Assembly: GCA_031365725.1 (NCBI GenBank)
Contig: JANLYQ010000042.1
Coordinates: 1-41,294 of the forward strand
Direction of reading: 5' to 3'
From: JANLYQ01 sp031365725
Lineage (GTDB): Bacteria; Actinomycetota; Actinomycetes; JACCUZ01
Length of the DNA: 41,294 nt
Each line of letters starts with the position of its first letter. The stretch's first letter is position 1. Below are positions 8,327-16,684 of the stretch, one piece after another. Under the pieces are notes generated by a model that saw nothing but the letters and a program-made list of their open reading frames with translations, was not told the origin of the DNA and did no database searches. Position numbers and translations under genes: made by a program.

Positions 8327-9823
8327 TCAGCCGGAGGGGTGGGGCGTCTCCTCGACGTCCCACCCCTTCGCGCGTTCGACCGCACGTCGCCACCGTCGGT
8401 AGGACGATGCCCGGGCGGCCTCGTCACCGGTCGGCTCGAAGCGTCGATCCATCCGCCACGTCAGCGCGAGCTCGTCGGTCGACGCCCACACGCCGGTGCC
8501 GAGGCCCGCGAGGAAGGCGGCGCCGAGGCCGGTGGTCTCGAGCACGTCGGGGCGTTCGACCCCCATGCCGAGAGTGTCGGCCTGCAGCTGCATCAACAGG
8601 TTGTTGGCTGAGGCTCCACCGTCGACTCGCAGTGTCGTGATGCGCGGCAGCAGGGACACCACGTCACGTACCTCGAACGCGATCGCATCGAGAGTGGCCC
8701 GCACCAGATGTGCCCGGGTCGTGCCCCGGGTGATGCCCAGCACGGTGCCGCGCGCGGTCGGGTCCCAGTCAGGCGCGCCGAGCCCGGTGAGTGCCGGCAC
8801 GAACACGACGCCAGCACTGTCGGGCACGGTCGCCGCCAGTGCCTCGGACTCCGAGGCCTTGCCGATGATCGCGACCCCGTCGCGCAGCCACTGGATCGCT
8901 GAGCCGGTCACGAAGATCGCGCCCTCGAGGGCATAGGTCAGCTCGCCGGACGGGGCCATCCACGCCACGGTCGAGAGCAACCCGTCGGCCGAGCGCTCGA
9001 TCGTCGTCCCCGTGTTGACGAGCACGAACGACCCGGTGCCGTAGGTGCACTTCGACTCCCCGACCCCGAAGCACGCCTGCCCGAACAGCGCGGCCTGCTG
9101 GTCACCGGCGACGCCCGCGATCGGTAGGTCGAGACCGAGGAACGCGTCCCGAGAGGTGCGGCCGACCTCGCCGTACGACGGCACGACCTCAGGCAGTGCG
9201 TCGATCGGCACGTCGAGCAGCTCGCACAGCTCGGGCGACCAGGAGCCGGTCGTGATGTCGAGCAGCAGAGTGCGTGACGCGTTGGAGGCATCGGTCACGT
9301 GCCGCGCGCCACCGGTGAGTCGAGCGACGAGATAGCTGTCGACGGTGCCGACCGCGACGGCGCCGGAGGTGACACCGGCCCAGGCGGACGGGTCGTGCTC
9401 GGCGAGCCAGGTCAGCTTGGTGCCGGTGAAGTACGGGTCGAAGCGCAGCCCGGTCAGCTCGCGGACGCGACCCTCGGTGCCGGCCTCGCGGAGCCGGTCG
9501 CATACCCCGGCCGACCGGCGGTCCTGCCACACGACCGCACGTCGCGGTGCGGCCAGGGTGCTGCGGTCCCAGAGCACAGCGGTCTCGCGCTGGTTGGTCA
9601 GCCCGACGGCGGTGACCCCGTGCCGAGGGCCGGCCACACTCAACGCCTGCCGACATGCTGAGAGCGCCGCCTGCCAGATCGCCTCCGGTTCGTGCTCCAC
9701 CCAGCCGGGCCGCGGGAAGTGCTGCGGAAACTCTTCGTAGCCCCGGGCGGTGACCCTGCCCGACTCGTCGACGACCAGCGCGGTGACACCTGTAGTGCCG
9801 GCGTCGATGGCAAGGACAGGCAT
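8327..9823 (-). CDS. glpK: Glycerol kinase
   Basis: A 498-aa FGGY-family kinase that phosphorylates glycerol to sn-glycerol-3-phosphate with ATP. The N-terminal phosphate-binding motif is DAGTTGVTALV. The substrate region contains GLTNQRET and VVWQDRR. The second lobe carries AGVAGDQQAALFGQ, CTYGTGSFVLVNTG and LRVDGGASANNLLMQLQ, all hallmarks of glycerol kinases. Length is typical (about 500). The gene starts 93 bp from the divergent phosphofructokinase start. No glpF or glpD is adjacent, so glycerol uptake and oxidation must be encoded elsewhere. Assignment to glycerol rather than another polyol is likely but made by motif only. Confidence 0.92.
   Translation of the reverse strand: MPVLAIDAGTTGVTALVVDESGRVTARGYEEFPQHFPRPGWVEHEPEAIWQAALSACRQALSVAGPRHGVTAVGLTNQRETAVLWDRSTLAAPRRAVVWQDRRSAGVCDRLREAGTEGRVRELTGLRFDPYFTGTKLTWLAEHDPSAWAGVTSGAVAVGTVDSYLVARLTGGARHVTDASNASRTLLLDITTGSWSPELCELLDVPIDALPEVVPSYGEVGRTSRDAFLGLDLPIAGVAGDQQAALFGQACFGVGESKCTYGTGSFVLVNTGTTIERSADGLLSTVAWMAPSGELTYALEGAIFVTGSAIQWLRDGVAIIGKASESEALAATVPDSAGVVFVPALTGLGAPDWDPTARGTVLGITRGTTRAHLVRATLDAIAFEVRDVVSLLPRITTLRVDGGASANNLLMQLQADTLGMGVERPDVLETTGLGAAFLAGLGTGVWASTDELALTWRMDRRFEPTGDEAARASSYRRWRRAVERAKGWDVEETPHPSG
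8336..8366. terminator. Stable hairpin at convergent fasciclin/glpK ends
   Basis: GGGGTGGG (8336-8343) pairs perfectly with CCCACCCC (8359-8366). The inner five bases also pair (one G-U), giving a 13-bp stem and a 5-nt loop. It starts 47 nt after the fasciclin stop and lies inside the last codons of the convergent glycerol kinase gene. No T-run follows, so it would be an I-shaped GC-rich terminator of the sort seen in actinobacteria. Function is inferred from position. Confidence 0.45.
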
Positions 9824-9903
9824 GCTGCTACACCCCTGGACCGGTCGTCGGGAGCGGCCGTCCGTCGGTCGAGAAGGTCATCCTCGGACCCTAGCCCGGC
9901 ACG

Positions 9904-9909
9904 TAGGGT
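9904..9909 (+). promoter_or_regulatory. Leaderless -10 box (TAGGGT) for phosphofructokinase
   Basis: TAGGGT ends 7 nt before the ATG at 9917, where a sigma-70-type -10 box would place transcription start at the first base of the codon. No Shine-Dalgarno sequence is present between them. Confidence 0.55.
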
Positions 9910-9916
9910 CCTCCGC

Positions 9917-10942
9917 ATGAGAATCGGAGTGCTGACCGGTGGTGGCGACTGTCCCGGCCTGAACGCGGTGATCCGCGCCGTGGTGCGCAAGGGGGTGACG
10001 GTCTACGGCCACCAGTTCGTGGGTTTCCGTGACGGTTGGCGGGGGCCGATCGACGGCACCACCACGCCGCTCGGGGTCAACGAGGTGCGCGGCATCCTGC
10101 CCCGTGGCGGCACCATCATCGGCTCGTCGCGCACCAACCCGTTCAAGATCGAGGGTGGTGTCGAGGCCATCGAGGCCAACCTCGCCAGGCTCGGCATCGA
10201 CGCCCTGATCGCGATCGGCGGCGAGGACACCCTCGGTGTCGCCACCAAGCTTCACGAGCACGGTGTGCAGGTCGTCGGTGTGCCCAAGACCATCGACAAC
10301 GACCTCAACGCCACCGACTACACCTTCGGCTTCGACACCGCGGTCAACATCGCGATGGAAGCCATCGACCGGCTGCACACGACGGCTGAGTCCCACCACC
10401 GCGCGCTCATCGTCGAGGTGATGGGACGCCACGCCGGCTGGATCGCGCTGCACGCCGGCATGGCCGGTGGCGCCAACGTCATCCTCATCCCCGAGGTCCC
10501 CTTCGACATCGACAAGGTCTGCGCCTACGTCGAGTCGCGTTTCGAGAGCCACTACGCGCCGATCCTCGTCGTGTCCGAGGGCGCGACCCCGGCTGAGGGC
10601 ACGATGACGCTGACCGACGGTGAGCTCGACTCCTTCGGGCACGTGCGTCTCGGCGGCATCGGCGGTGTGCTGGAGAAGGAGATCGAGAAGCGCACCGGCA
10701 AGGAGGCCCGCACCACCGTGCTCGGCCACATCCAGCGAGGCGGTACACCGACCGCTCGGGACCGTTGGCTGGCCACGCGGTTCGGGCTGCACGCGATCGA
10801 TGCGGTCAACGACGGAGACTGGGGCACGATGGTCGCGCTGCGCGGCACCGAGATCGACCGGGTCCCGCTCGGGGATGCGACAACGGTGCTCAAGCTGGTC
10901 GATCCACACCTCTACGCCGAGGCCGAGGTCTTCTTCGGGTGA
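9917..10942 (+). CDS. 6-phosphofructokinase with pyrophosphate-type active-site residues
   Basis: A 341-aa PFK family protein that phosphorylates fructose 6-phosphate. The N-terminus MRIGVLTGGGDCPGLNAVIR is the phosphoryl-donor loop. The donor-specificity positions read IGGEDT (Asp104) and VPKTIDND (Lys124). In E. coli-type ATP-PFK both positions are Gly, while Asp and Lys there are the established signature of PPi-dependent enzymes such as that of Amycolatopsis methanolica. The catalytic TIDND and the MGRHAGWIA substrate loop are intact. The start is ATG 9917; upstream extension would enter glpK. PPi dependence would make the reaction reversible. The name is kept general because the donor was not tested. 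Confidence 0.9.
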   Translation: MRIGVLTGGGDCPGLNAVIRAVVRKGVTVYGHQFVGFRDGWRGPIDGTTTPLGVNEVRGILPRGGTIIGSSRTNPFKIEGGVEAIEANLARLGIDALIAIGGEDTLGVATKLHEHGVQVVGVPKTIDNDLNATDYTFGFDTAVNIAMEAIDRLHTTAESHHRALIVEVMGRHAGWIALHAGMAGGANVILIPEVPFDIDKVCAYVESRFESHYAPILVVSEGATPAEGTMTLTDGELDSFGHVRLGGIGGVLEKEIEKRTGKEARTTVLGHIQRGGTPTARDRWLATRFGLHAIDAVNDGDWGTMVALRGTEIDRVPLGDATTVLKLVDPHLYAEAEVFFG

Positions 10943-10968
10943 CCTGCACCGCGACGTCATGCCGACCG

Positions 10969-10974
10969 TAGGCT
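10969..10974 (+). promoter_or_regulatory. Leaderless -10 box (TAGGCT) for class II DAHP synthase
   Basis: TAGGCT lies 7 nt before the GTG at 10982, with no ribosome site in the 7-nt spacer. It sits in the 39-nt gap after the phosphofructokinase gene, so aroG can be transcribed independently. Confidence 0.55.
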
Positions 10975-10981
10975 GGCGGGC

Positions 10982-12289
10982 GTGACCCGCCCCGCCACCC
11001 AACAGCCGGACTGGCCCGACCAAGCCGTGCTCGACGAGGTCACGGGTGCCTTGAGGCTGCTTCCTCCACTGGTCTTCGCCGGCGAGTGCGACGCACTCAA
11101 AGAACGCATGGGCGCGGTGGCCCGCGGCGAGGCGTTCCTGCTGCAGGGCGGGGACTGCGCCGAGACGTTCGTCGACGCGACTGCCGACATCATCCGAAAC
11201 AAGATAAAGACGTTGCTGCAGATGGCGGTCGTGCTCACCTACGGCGCGCAGGTGCCGGTGGTCAAGGTGGGCCGCATGGCGGGGCAGTACGCCAAGCCGC
11301 GCAGTGCCGAGACCGAGACCCGTGACGGTGTCACGTTGCCGGCATACCGCGGTGATGCGGTCAACGGTCTTGCCTTCACTCCTGAGTCGCGTGCGCACGA
11401 CCCGCACCGACTGATGCGGGTGTACAACTCCTCGGCGGCGACGCTGAACCTTGTGCGAGCGTTCACCCAAGGCGGTCTCGCCGACCTGCGCGAGGTGCAC
11501 TCGTGGAACTCCGGGTTCATCGCGGCCTCGGCGGCTCATCAACGCTATGACGCGATGGCGCGCGACATCGACCGGGCACTGGCCTTCATGGCGGCCGCAG
11601 GTGTCGACCCGGCGGCGTTCCGCACGGTCGACCTGTACTCGAGCCACGAGGCGCTGCTGCTCGACTACGAACGCGCGCTGACCCGCATCGACTCGCGCAC
11701 GGGTCAGGCCTATGACGTGTCAGGGCACCTGGTGTGGATCGGTGAACGCACCCGCGACATCGACGGTGCGCACGTGGAGTTCGCGGCGTCGATCCGGAAC
11801 CCGATCGCGGTGAAGGTCGGGCCGACGACGTCTCCGGACGACGTTCTCGCGTTGATCGCACGGCTCGACCCGGACCACGAGCCGGGACGCCTGACCTTGG
11901 TCAGTCGGATGGGTTGCGGCCGGGTGCGGGACGCGTTGCCGCCTCTGGTCGAGAAGGTGACGGCGAGCGGTGCAACCGTGGCCTGGGTCTGCGATCCCTT
12001 GCACGGCAACACCTTTGAGGCACCGGATGGGCACAAGACCCGCCGCTTCGACGACGTCGTCGAGGAGGTGCATGGCTTTTTCGAGGTGCACCGCTCTCTC
12101 GGCACCCACCCCGGTGGTGTGCACGTCGAGCTGACCGGCGACGACGTCACCGAGTGCCTCGGTGGCGCGAGCGAGATCGGTGAGGTCGACCTGCCGATGC
12201 GCTACCAGACCGCGTGCGACCCACGGCTGAACCACTCACAGTCCCTCGAGCTTGCCTTCCTCGTGGCGGAGATGCTCGCGGCACGCTGA
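10982..12289 (+). CDS. aroG: Class II 3-deoxy-7-phosphoheptulonate synthase
   Basis: A 435-aa class II (plant/mycobacterial type) DAHP synthase, catalysing condensation of phosphoenolpyruvate and erythrose 4-phosphate, the first step of the shikimate pathway. Recognisable stretches are LLQGGDCAE (metal Cys), KVGRMAGQYAKPRS, the R-S-H region DLYSSHEALLLDYE, SRMGCGRVRDALPPLV and VCDPLHGNT, the last with metal-ligand His. The C-terminus has ELTGDDVTECLGG and the terminal NHSQSLELAF. Length is slightly under the mycobacterial enzyme (about 460), with a shorter N-terminal regulatory extension. A class I isozyme is encoded 9 kb away at 21289-22338. Confidence 0.95.
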   Translation: MTRPATQQPDWPDQAVLDEVTGALRLLPPLVFAGECDALKERMGAVARGEAFLLQGGDCAETFVDATADIIRNKIKTLLQMAVVLTYGAQVPVVKVGRMAGQYAKPRSAETETRDGVTLPAYRGDAVNGLAFTPESRAHDPHRLMRVYNSSAATLNLVRAFTQGGLADLREVHSWNSGFIAASAAHQRYDAMARDIDRALAFMAAAGVDPAAFRTVDLYSSHEALLLDYERALTRIDSRTGQAYDVSGHLVWIGERTRDIDGAHVEFAASIRNPIAVKVGPTTSPDDVLALIARLDPDHEPGRLTLVSRMGCGRVRDALPPLVEKVTASGATVAWVCDPLHGNTFEAPDGHKTRRFDDVVEEVHGFFEVHRSLGTHPGGVHVELTGDDVTECLGGASEIGEVDLPMRYQTACDPRLNHSQSLELAFLVAEMLAAR

Positions 12290-12334
12290 CCGTCTTCGGG
12301 TATCCACGAGACGTGTCCGCGGGACATCGCCGCC

Positions 12335-12433
12335 GTGACGCATCGCGCCTCTTTCGTCACCCCGCGTGAACCTTCGGCAAAGATGGTGCAAAGCCTTGCT
12401 GTGACGGGCAATGATCTGTTTCCGGGCCGTCAC
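12335..12433. promoter_or_regulatory. Paired GTGACG/CGTCAC inverted repeats upstream of surface operon
   Basis: GTGACG at 12335-12340 faces CGTCAC at 12355-12360. GTGACGG at 12401-12407 faces CCGTCAC at 12427-12433. Both pairs share the same half-site and lie between the aroG stop and the ATG at 12461. They may be operators or simple hairpins. The rest of the 171-bp gap shows no clear promoter. Confidence 0.35.
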
Positions 12434-12460
12434 CGTCGGCCGTGCGGGGGGTGGTTCACG

Positions 12461-13873
12461 ATGGGGATCTGGGGTCGTCGGCAGGTGCGACCGGATGACG
12501 GTCGCGCGCCGCAGGTCATCGACCTGCGAGAGGCGTTGCACGCCGCCGGCAAGTCGCGCCCCGCGCGTCCTGGACACCTCGCCGTGCCGATGCCTCGGGG
12601 TTTGCCGCGGGCCTCCGAGCAGCCGCTGCGCTTGCCCGCGTCGGCACCGATGACTGAGCCCACGCCACCCGAGCCCACGCCACCGGCGGCCGGTGCGGAT
12701 CCGGTCGGCCAGGACGACGACCAGCCGCACCTGTCGTCGTACGAGCGACTGGCGTGGGGGGACTTCAACGCCCGGTTGGCTCGGGCTCGGCAGGACCTCG
12801 GCCGGATCGCCGACGAGCGCCCGTTCACCCTCCTGCCTCCCGCTGTCCCGGTGGCGGCGGCCCCGACGGCGGCGGAACCCGTTGCTGCCGAACCTGTTGC
12901 GCCCGAACCCGCTGCGCCCCTCGTCGATGCACCGGACTCGGCTGATGCGGTCGAGGCGATGGACGACCACCCACGCCGCAGCGCGACACCGTGGTTGCTC
13001 ACTGCTCTCGCAGCAGCGGCGGTCGGAGGAGCGGGGTACTGGGCGGCCGGGCACGCCGGCGGCTCGATGTTGGTGAGCAAGGGCAGTGCTGCGTCGAGCG
13101 CCACGACGACAGCACCCGCGGTGACCTCTGCTCCCTCGGCGACCGGCTCGGGACCAGCGCGGTCGGTGGCGGCTGCCGGGCCAGCCGCCCAGGCCGACAT
13201 CGGCACCTCGCTCGCGCAAGCCTGGGCGTGGCTCGCGGCCAGCAGCGCATCGGGCGCCCGGGTGCTGGTCCCGACCGACCTGTTGCAGGCCGCGACGACC
13301 GGTCTGCCCGGTCGCGCCGTGGTCAGTAACGCCGGTGCCTCCGCCGGTCCGCCACAGATCGTGGTGGCCCCGGCCGACCGGTTCGCCAGCGTGACCGCGG
13401 GACTCGCCACGCGGCCGGTTGCGCGCTTCGGCGCCGTCGAGGTTGCGCAGGTGTTGCCCTCACCGGCGGCCGCCGCGGCCGACCGTGAGGCTCGTGTGCA
13501 GGCCGCGGTCGACCTGCTCGCCAACCCGGCGGTGACGGTGACGGCGCCGGCGCGCGTGGCCATGGGCTCGGGGACCGTCGACGAGCGGTTGCTTGTCGTC
13601 ATCGCCGGGCTCTCGATCGACCACCAGGTCTCCGTCGATGTCGGTCCGGCCGACCCGGGGGCAGTCCCTGGCGCACTGCTCCGGACGCTCGTCGTGGCAG
13701 TCGATGGCGACATCGGCGCCACCACGCTCACGAGGTTCGTCAATGCCCAGAGTCCTGCGCTCGTGCCTCAGTCGGTCGCCCGGGCGCCTGGCCCGGGCGG
13801 CGTACTGAGCTACACCGTTCCCACGCCGGAGGGTCTGCTCGACGGCGCCGGTTTCCCGACCGTCACGAGCTAG
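12461..13873 (+). CDS. Hypothetical single-pass membrane protein of sortase operon
   Basis: A 470-aa protein of unknown function. Residues 1-170 are cytoplasmic-like with Pro/Ala/Glu-rich repeats (TPPEPTPPA; PVAAEPVAPEPAAP) and a short helical SYERLAWGDFNARLARAR patch. One membrane segment at about 175-195 (TPWLLTALAAAAVGGAGYW) leads to an Ala/Ser/Thr-rich stalk. The outer domain (about 250-470) contains alternating Val/Ala strands and ends PTPEGLLDGAGFPTV. No enzyme motif was found. The ATG at 12461 is preferred to one at 12335 because the extension is unconserved in character. Eight nt downstream lies the DUF4397 gene, then the sortase gene, so a role in the cell surface is inferred. Confidence 0.75.
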   Translation: MGIWGRRQVRPDDGRAPQVIDLREALHAAGKSRPARPGHLAVPMPRGLPRASEQPLRLPASAPMTEPTPPEPTPPAAGADPVGQDDDQPHLSSYERLAWGDFNARLARARQDLGRIADERPFTLLPPAVPVAAAPTAAEPVAAEPVAPEPAAPLVDAPDSADAVEAMDDHPRRSATPWLLTALAAAAVGGAGYWAAGHAGGSMLVSKGSAASSATTTAPAVTSAPSATGSGPARSVAAAGPAAQADIGTSLAQAWAWLAASSASGARVLVPTDLLQAATTGLPGRAVVSNAGASAGPPQIVVAPADRFASVTAGLATRPVARFGAVEVAQVLPSPAAAAADREARVQAAVDLLANPAVTVTAPARVAMGSGTVDERLLVVIAGLSIDHQVSVDVGPADPGAVPGALLRTLVVAVDGDIGATTLTRFVNAQSPALVPQSVARAPGPGGVLSYTVPTPEGLLDGAGFPTVTS

Positions 13874-13881
13874 GGAGAGAC

Positions 13882-14814
13882 ATGACCACATCGCCCGCAC
13901 CGGCCAGTCGCCCACGTCCGGCCCGCTCGCCTGTCGCCGCGCCGCCACTGCTGCGCGTGCTCGTGGCGATGTTGCTCGGAGGCGGGCTGCTCGTGCTGGT
14001 CGCTCCTGGCAACGCGCTCGCGGCCAGTCGCCCGGGCTATGTGCGCCTTGCGCACCTCTCACCGGACACCCCGCAGGTCGACGTCTGGCTCACGTCCTTC
14101 CGCGGCCACAGCTTCTCCAAGGTCCTGCCCGGGGTGGGCTACGGCGCCCTCTCGACCTACCAGCGGCTCGCTCCGGGCGTCTACTCCGTCGCCATGCGCC
14201 CTCCCGGCGGCAGCGGCTCCAGCGACCCGTTGATCCGTACAACGGTCCGGGTGCAGTCCGGCAAGGCGTACACCGTCGCTGGGGTCGGCCGGAACTCCGA
14301 CCTCGCTCTGAGGGTCCTCACCGACGACCTCAGTCGGCCGCCGTCGGGTCAGGCGCGGGTGCGAGTCGTGCAGGCCAGCTCACTGGTGCCGCTGGTCGAC
14401 GTCGCCACCACGACGGGTCTGTCCATCGCCTCCGGCGCGCGCTTCCCGTCGACCACGGCCTATGCCGACGTGCCCGCTCAGCAGTGGACTCTGCGTGCGA
14501 CACCACGAGACTCCTCGGCGCAGGCGGCTGAGCAGACGGTCCAGGTGCAGGCAGGCGGGATCTATACCGCGCTCGTGCTCGACAACGGCTCCTCCGGCCT
14601 GCAGCTGCAGGTCAAGGTGGACGCTGCCGGTTCCTCGACCACACCGCTCGGCTCGGTCGACACCGGACTTGGCGGTGCTGCCGGGCTCACGCGCCCGGAC
14701 GCACCCTCTTCCCTGGGTCGGCTGCCGGTCGGTGTGCTGCTGGTCGGCCTGGTCGGCCTGGTCGCCGGCGCGGTCCTCCTGGTGGCGCGGCGGCCGTCGA
14801 CCCGCGCCCGGTGA
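13882..14814 (+). CDS. DUF4397-domain secreted, membrane-anchored protein
   Basis: A 310-aa exported protein. The signal peptide has a long basic/proline N-region, a hydrophobic core at about 28-50 and a probable cleavage near GNALAAS. The DUF4397 region follows, beginning YVRLAHLSPDTPQVDVWL (about 53-200), with the second repeat starting RVRVVQASSLVPLVDV. The C-terminus has one membrane segment (VGVLLVGLVGLVAGAVLLV) and an Arg-rich tail, like a cell-wall sorting signal, but no LPXTG is visible before it. The GGGAGAG site precedes the ATG. Its stop overlaps the sortase GTG by 4 bp (GTGA). It is probably a sortase partner or substrate; this is inference from context. Confidence 0.88.
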   Translation: MTTSPAPASRPRPARSPVAAPPLLRVLVAMLLGGGLLVLVAPGNALAASRPGYVRLAHLSPDTPQVDVWLTSFRGHSFSKVLPGVGYGALSTYQRLAPGVYSVAMRPPGGSGSSDPLIRTTVRVQSGKAYTVAGVGRNSDLALRVLTDDLSRPPSGQARVRVVQASSLVPLVDVATTTGLSIASGARFPSTTAYADVPAQQWTLRATPRDSSAQAAEQTVQVQAGGIYTALVLDNGSSGLQLQVKVDAAGSSTTPLGSVDTGLGGAAGLTRPDAPSSLGRLPVGVLLVGLVGLVAGAVLLVARRPSTRAR

Positions 14815-15524
14815 GGTCGTCAGCGCCGGCGTCGTCGGCGCTGCTCGTGCTCGCGCTGCTGTTCGGGGCAACCGGATGTGGCACCCCGGCTGCCCGCCGT
14901 ACGGCGGCCGGCCCGGCAGTCGCGGGGCGCTCGTCCGCGTTGGTGCCCCCGGCCGACCCACCCACGCCAGCATCGGCGGCGACACCGTCGGCGTCGAGTG
15001 GGCCGGACTCGTCGTCGGGCGCGGCCGGCACCGTGCCCGGCGTGATCGCCGTTGCCCCCGACGCGCCGAGCTCGTCGGCAGGCACTGTGCTGCCGACGCG
15101 GCTGCGCATCCCTCGGATCGGCCTCTCGGAGCCGCTCGAGCAACTCCGGGTTGACGCCCATGACCACCTGCGCCCGCCGGTCGACCCGGCCCGACCGGGG
15201 TGGTTCCCGGGCGGCGCGGTGCCCGGCGACGTCGGGGCGGCAGTCATCGCCGGCCACCGCGACTCGTTGCGCGGACCGGCGGTGTTCTGGCGGCTGACCG
15301 ACCTGCGCATCGGTGACCGGGTGACGGTGGCTCGGTCGGACGGCAACAGTGTGCAGTTCCGCGTGACCGAGGTGCGCCGCGTCGATCGGGCGCGTTTCCC
15401 GACCGCCGACGTCTACGGCCCGACGCCGGACCGCACGCTGCGGCTGATCACCTGCGGCGGCAGCTACGACCATCTGCACGGGCGCTACCTCGACAACGTG
15501 CTGGTCCTTGCCCTCGCCGTCTGA
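14811..15524 (+). CDS. Class F sortase
   Basis: A 237-aa sortase of class F. An N-terminal hydrophobic segment ends in GATGCG, a weak lipobox (Ala at -3), so it may be a lipoprotein or simply membrane anchored. A Pro/Ser/Thr/Ala-rich linker (to about 95) follows. The catalytic domain shows LRIPRIG, then VIAGHRDS with catalytic His, LRLITCGG with catalytic Cys and GRYLDNVLV with catalytic Arg. All three residues of the sortase triad are present. Length fits class F. The GTG start overlaps the DUF4397 stop, so the two are translationally coupled and probably work together. Confidence 0.92.
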   Translation: MRSSAPASSALLVLALLFGATGCGTPAARRTAAGPAVAGRSSALVPPADPPTPASAATPSASSGPDSSSGAAGTVPGVIAVAPDAPSSSAGTVLPTRLRIPRIGLSEPLEQLRVDAHDHLRPPVDPARPGWFPGGAVPGDVGAAVIAGHRDSLRGPAVFWRLTDLRIGDRVTVARSDGNSVQFRVTEVRRVDRARFPTADVYGPTPDRTLRLITCGGSYDHLHGRYLDNVLVLALAV

Positions 15525-15603
15525 CCATGACTCCACCGCCCCGATGATCGACAGCTCCGAACACGCCGCCGGTGCTTGGCGTCGTACGGCGTGTGGAGAG
15601 CTG

Positions 15604-15631
15604 TTGATCTCTTTCGCGGAGCGCTTAGGCT
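15604..15631 (+). promoter_or_regulatory. Promoter TTGATC-N16-TAGGCT for threonine aldolase, leaderless
   Basis: TTGATC (15604-15609) and TAGGCT (15626-15631) are separated by 16 nt. The ATG begins 8 nt after the -10 box, so the transcript would start at or next to the start codon. This is the clearest -35/-10 pair in the window. Confidence 0.6.
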
Positions 15632-15639
15632 CGCTGCCG

Positions 15640-16680
15640 ATGAGCACCTCCGTGATCGACCTGCGCAGCGACACCGTCACCCGACCGACCGCGGAGATGC
15701 GGCAGGCCATGGCCGAGGCGGAGGTCGGTGACGACGTCTACGGCGAGGACCCCACGGTCCGGGCGCTGGAGGAGCGGGTTGCGGCCCTGCTGGGGCACGA
15801 GGCGGCGTTGTTCACCCCCACCGGCTCGATGGCCAACCAGCTCGGTCTCCGACTGCTCGTGGCACCCGGCCAGGAGCTGGTGTGCGATGCCGACGCCCAC
15901 GTCGTGCGGGCCGAGCTCGGGGCTGCGGCTGCGCTCTCGGGCATCACCACCCGCACCTTCGCCTCGACCCGCGGCGTCATCGACGTCGAGACCGTCGTCA
16001 CGATGCTGCGGCCGGACGCCGGGCCGCACCTGGTGTCGACGACGGCGGTCGCGGTCGAGAACACTCACAACTTCGGCGGCGGCACGGTGCAGCCGCTCGA
16101 CTCCTTGCAGGCGCTGCGAGAGCGCACCGCCGCACTCGGGGTCGCGATGCACCTCGACGGTGCCCGGCTGTGGAATGCGCACGTCGCGACCGGCGTCCCG
16201 TTGTCGTCGTACGGCGTGCTGTTCGACACCGTGTCGGTCTGTCTGTCGAAGGGTCTCGGTGCACCGGTCGGCTCGCTGCTGGCTGCGAGCGCCGAGCGCG
16301 TCGCCGCGGCGCGGGTGTGGCGCAAACGGGTCGGTGGCGGTATGCGTCAGGTGGGGATGCTCGCCGCTGCCGGGCTCTACGCCCTCGACCACCATCTCGA
16401 GCGACTGGCCGATGACCACGAGCGAGCGCGGCGCTTTGCGGCTCTCGTCGCCGCGCAGGCTCCGGACGCCGTCGACCCGGCGCTCGTCGAGACCAACATC
16501 GTCATGCTGACCGTGCCGGACGCGCACGCTCTCGCAGCCGCCTGCCAGATGCAGGGTGTCCTGGTCGGTGTGCTCGACCGCACCCATGTGCGGGTGCTCA
16601 CCCACCTCGGCGCCGGGACCGACGAGGTGGACCGTGCGGCTGGTGTGCTGGGGTCGTTGCTGTCGGCTCCGCGGCCCTAG
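15640..16680 (+). CDS. Low-specificity L-threonine aldolase
   Basis: A 346-aa PLP enzyme of the threonine aldolase/aromatic beta-eliminating lyase family, cleaving L-threonine and allo-threonine to glycine and acetaldehyde. Typical elements are VIDLRSDTVTRPT at the N-terminus, GDDVYGEDPTV, FTPTGSMANQ, VENTHNFGGGTV, HLDGARLWNA with the PLP-binding Asp173, and CLSKGLGAPVGS with the PLP Lys204. Length matches the family. The ATG at 15640 is fixed by the LRSDTVT motif six residues on. It is convergent with the large regulator gene, with only 4 nt between the stops. No glycine-cleavage or serine genes adjoin it, so a general glycine-supply or threonine catabolic role is assumed. Confidence 0.92.
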   Translation: MSTSVIDLRSDTVTRPTAEMRQAMAEAEVGDDVYGEDPTVRALEERVAALLGHEAALFTPTGSMANQLGLRLLVAPGQELVCDADAHVVRAELGAAAALSGITTRTFASTRGVIDVETVVTMLRPDAGPHLVSTTAVAVENTHNFGGGTVQPLDSLQALRERTAALGVAMHLDGARLWNAHVATGVPLSSYGVLFDTVSVCLSKGLGAPVGSLLAASAERVAAARVWRKRVGGGMRQVGMLAAAGLYALDHHLERLADDHERARRFAALVAAQAPDAVDPALVETNIVMLTVPDAHALAAACQMQGVLVGVLDRTHVRVLTHLGAGTDEVDRAAGVLGSLLSAPRP

Positions 16681-16684
16681 CCGA

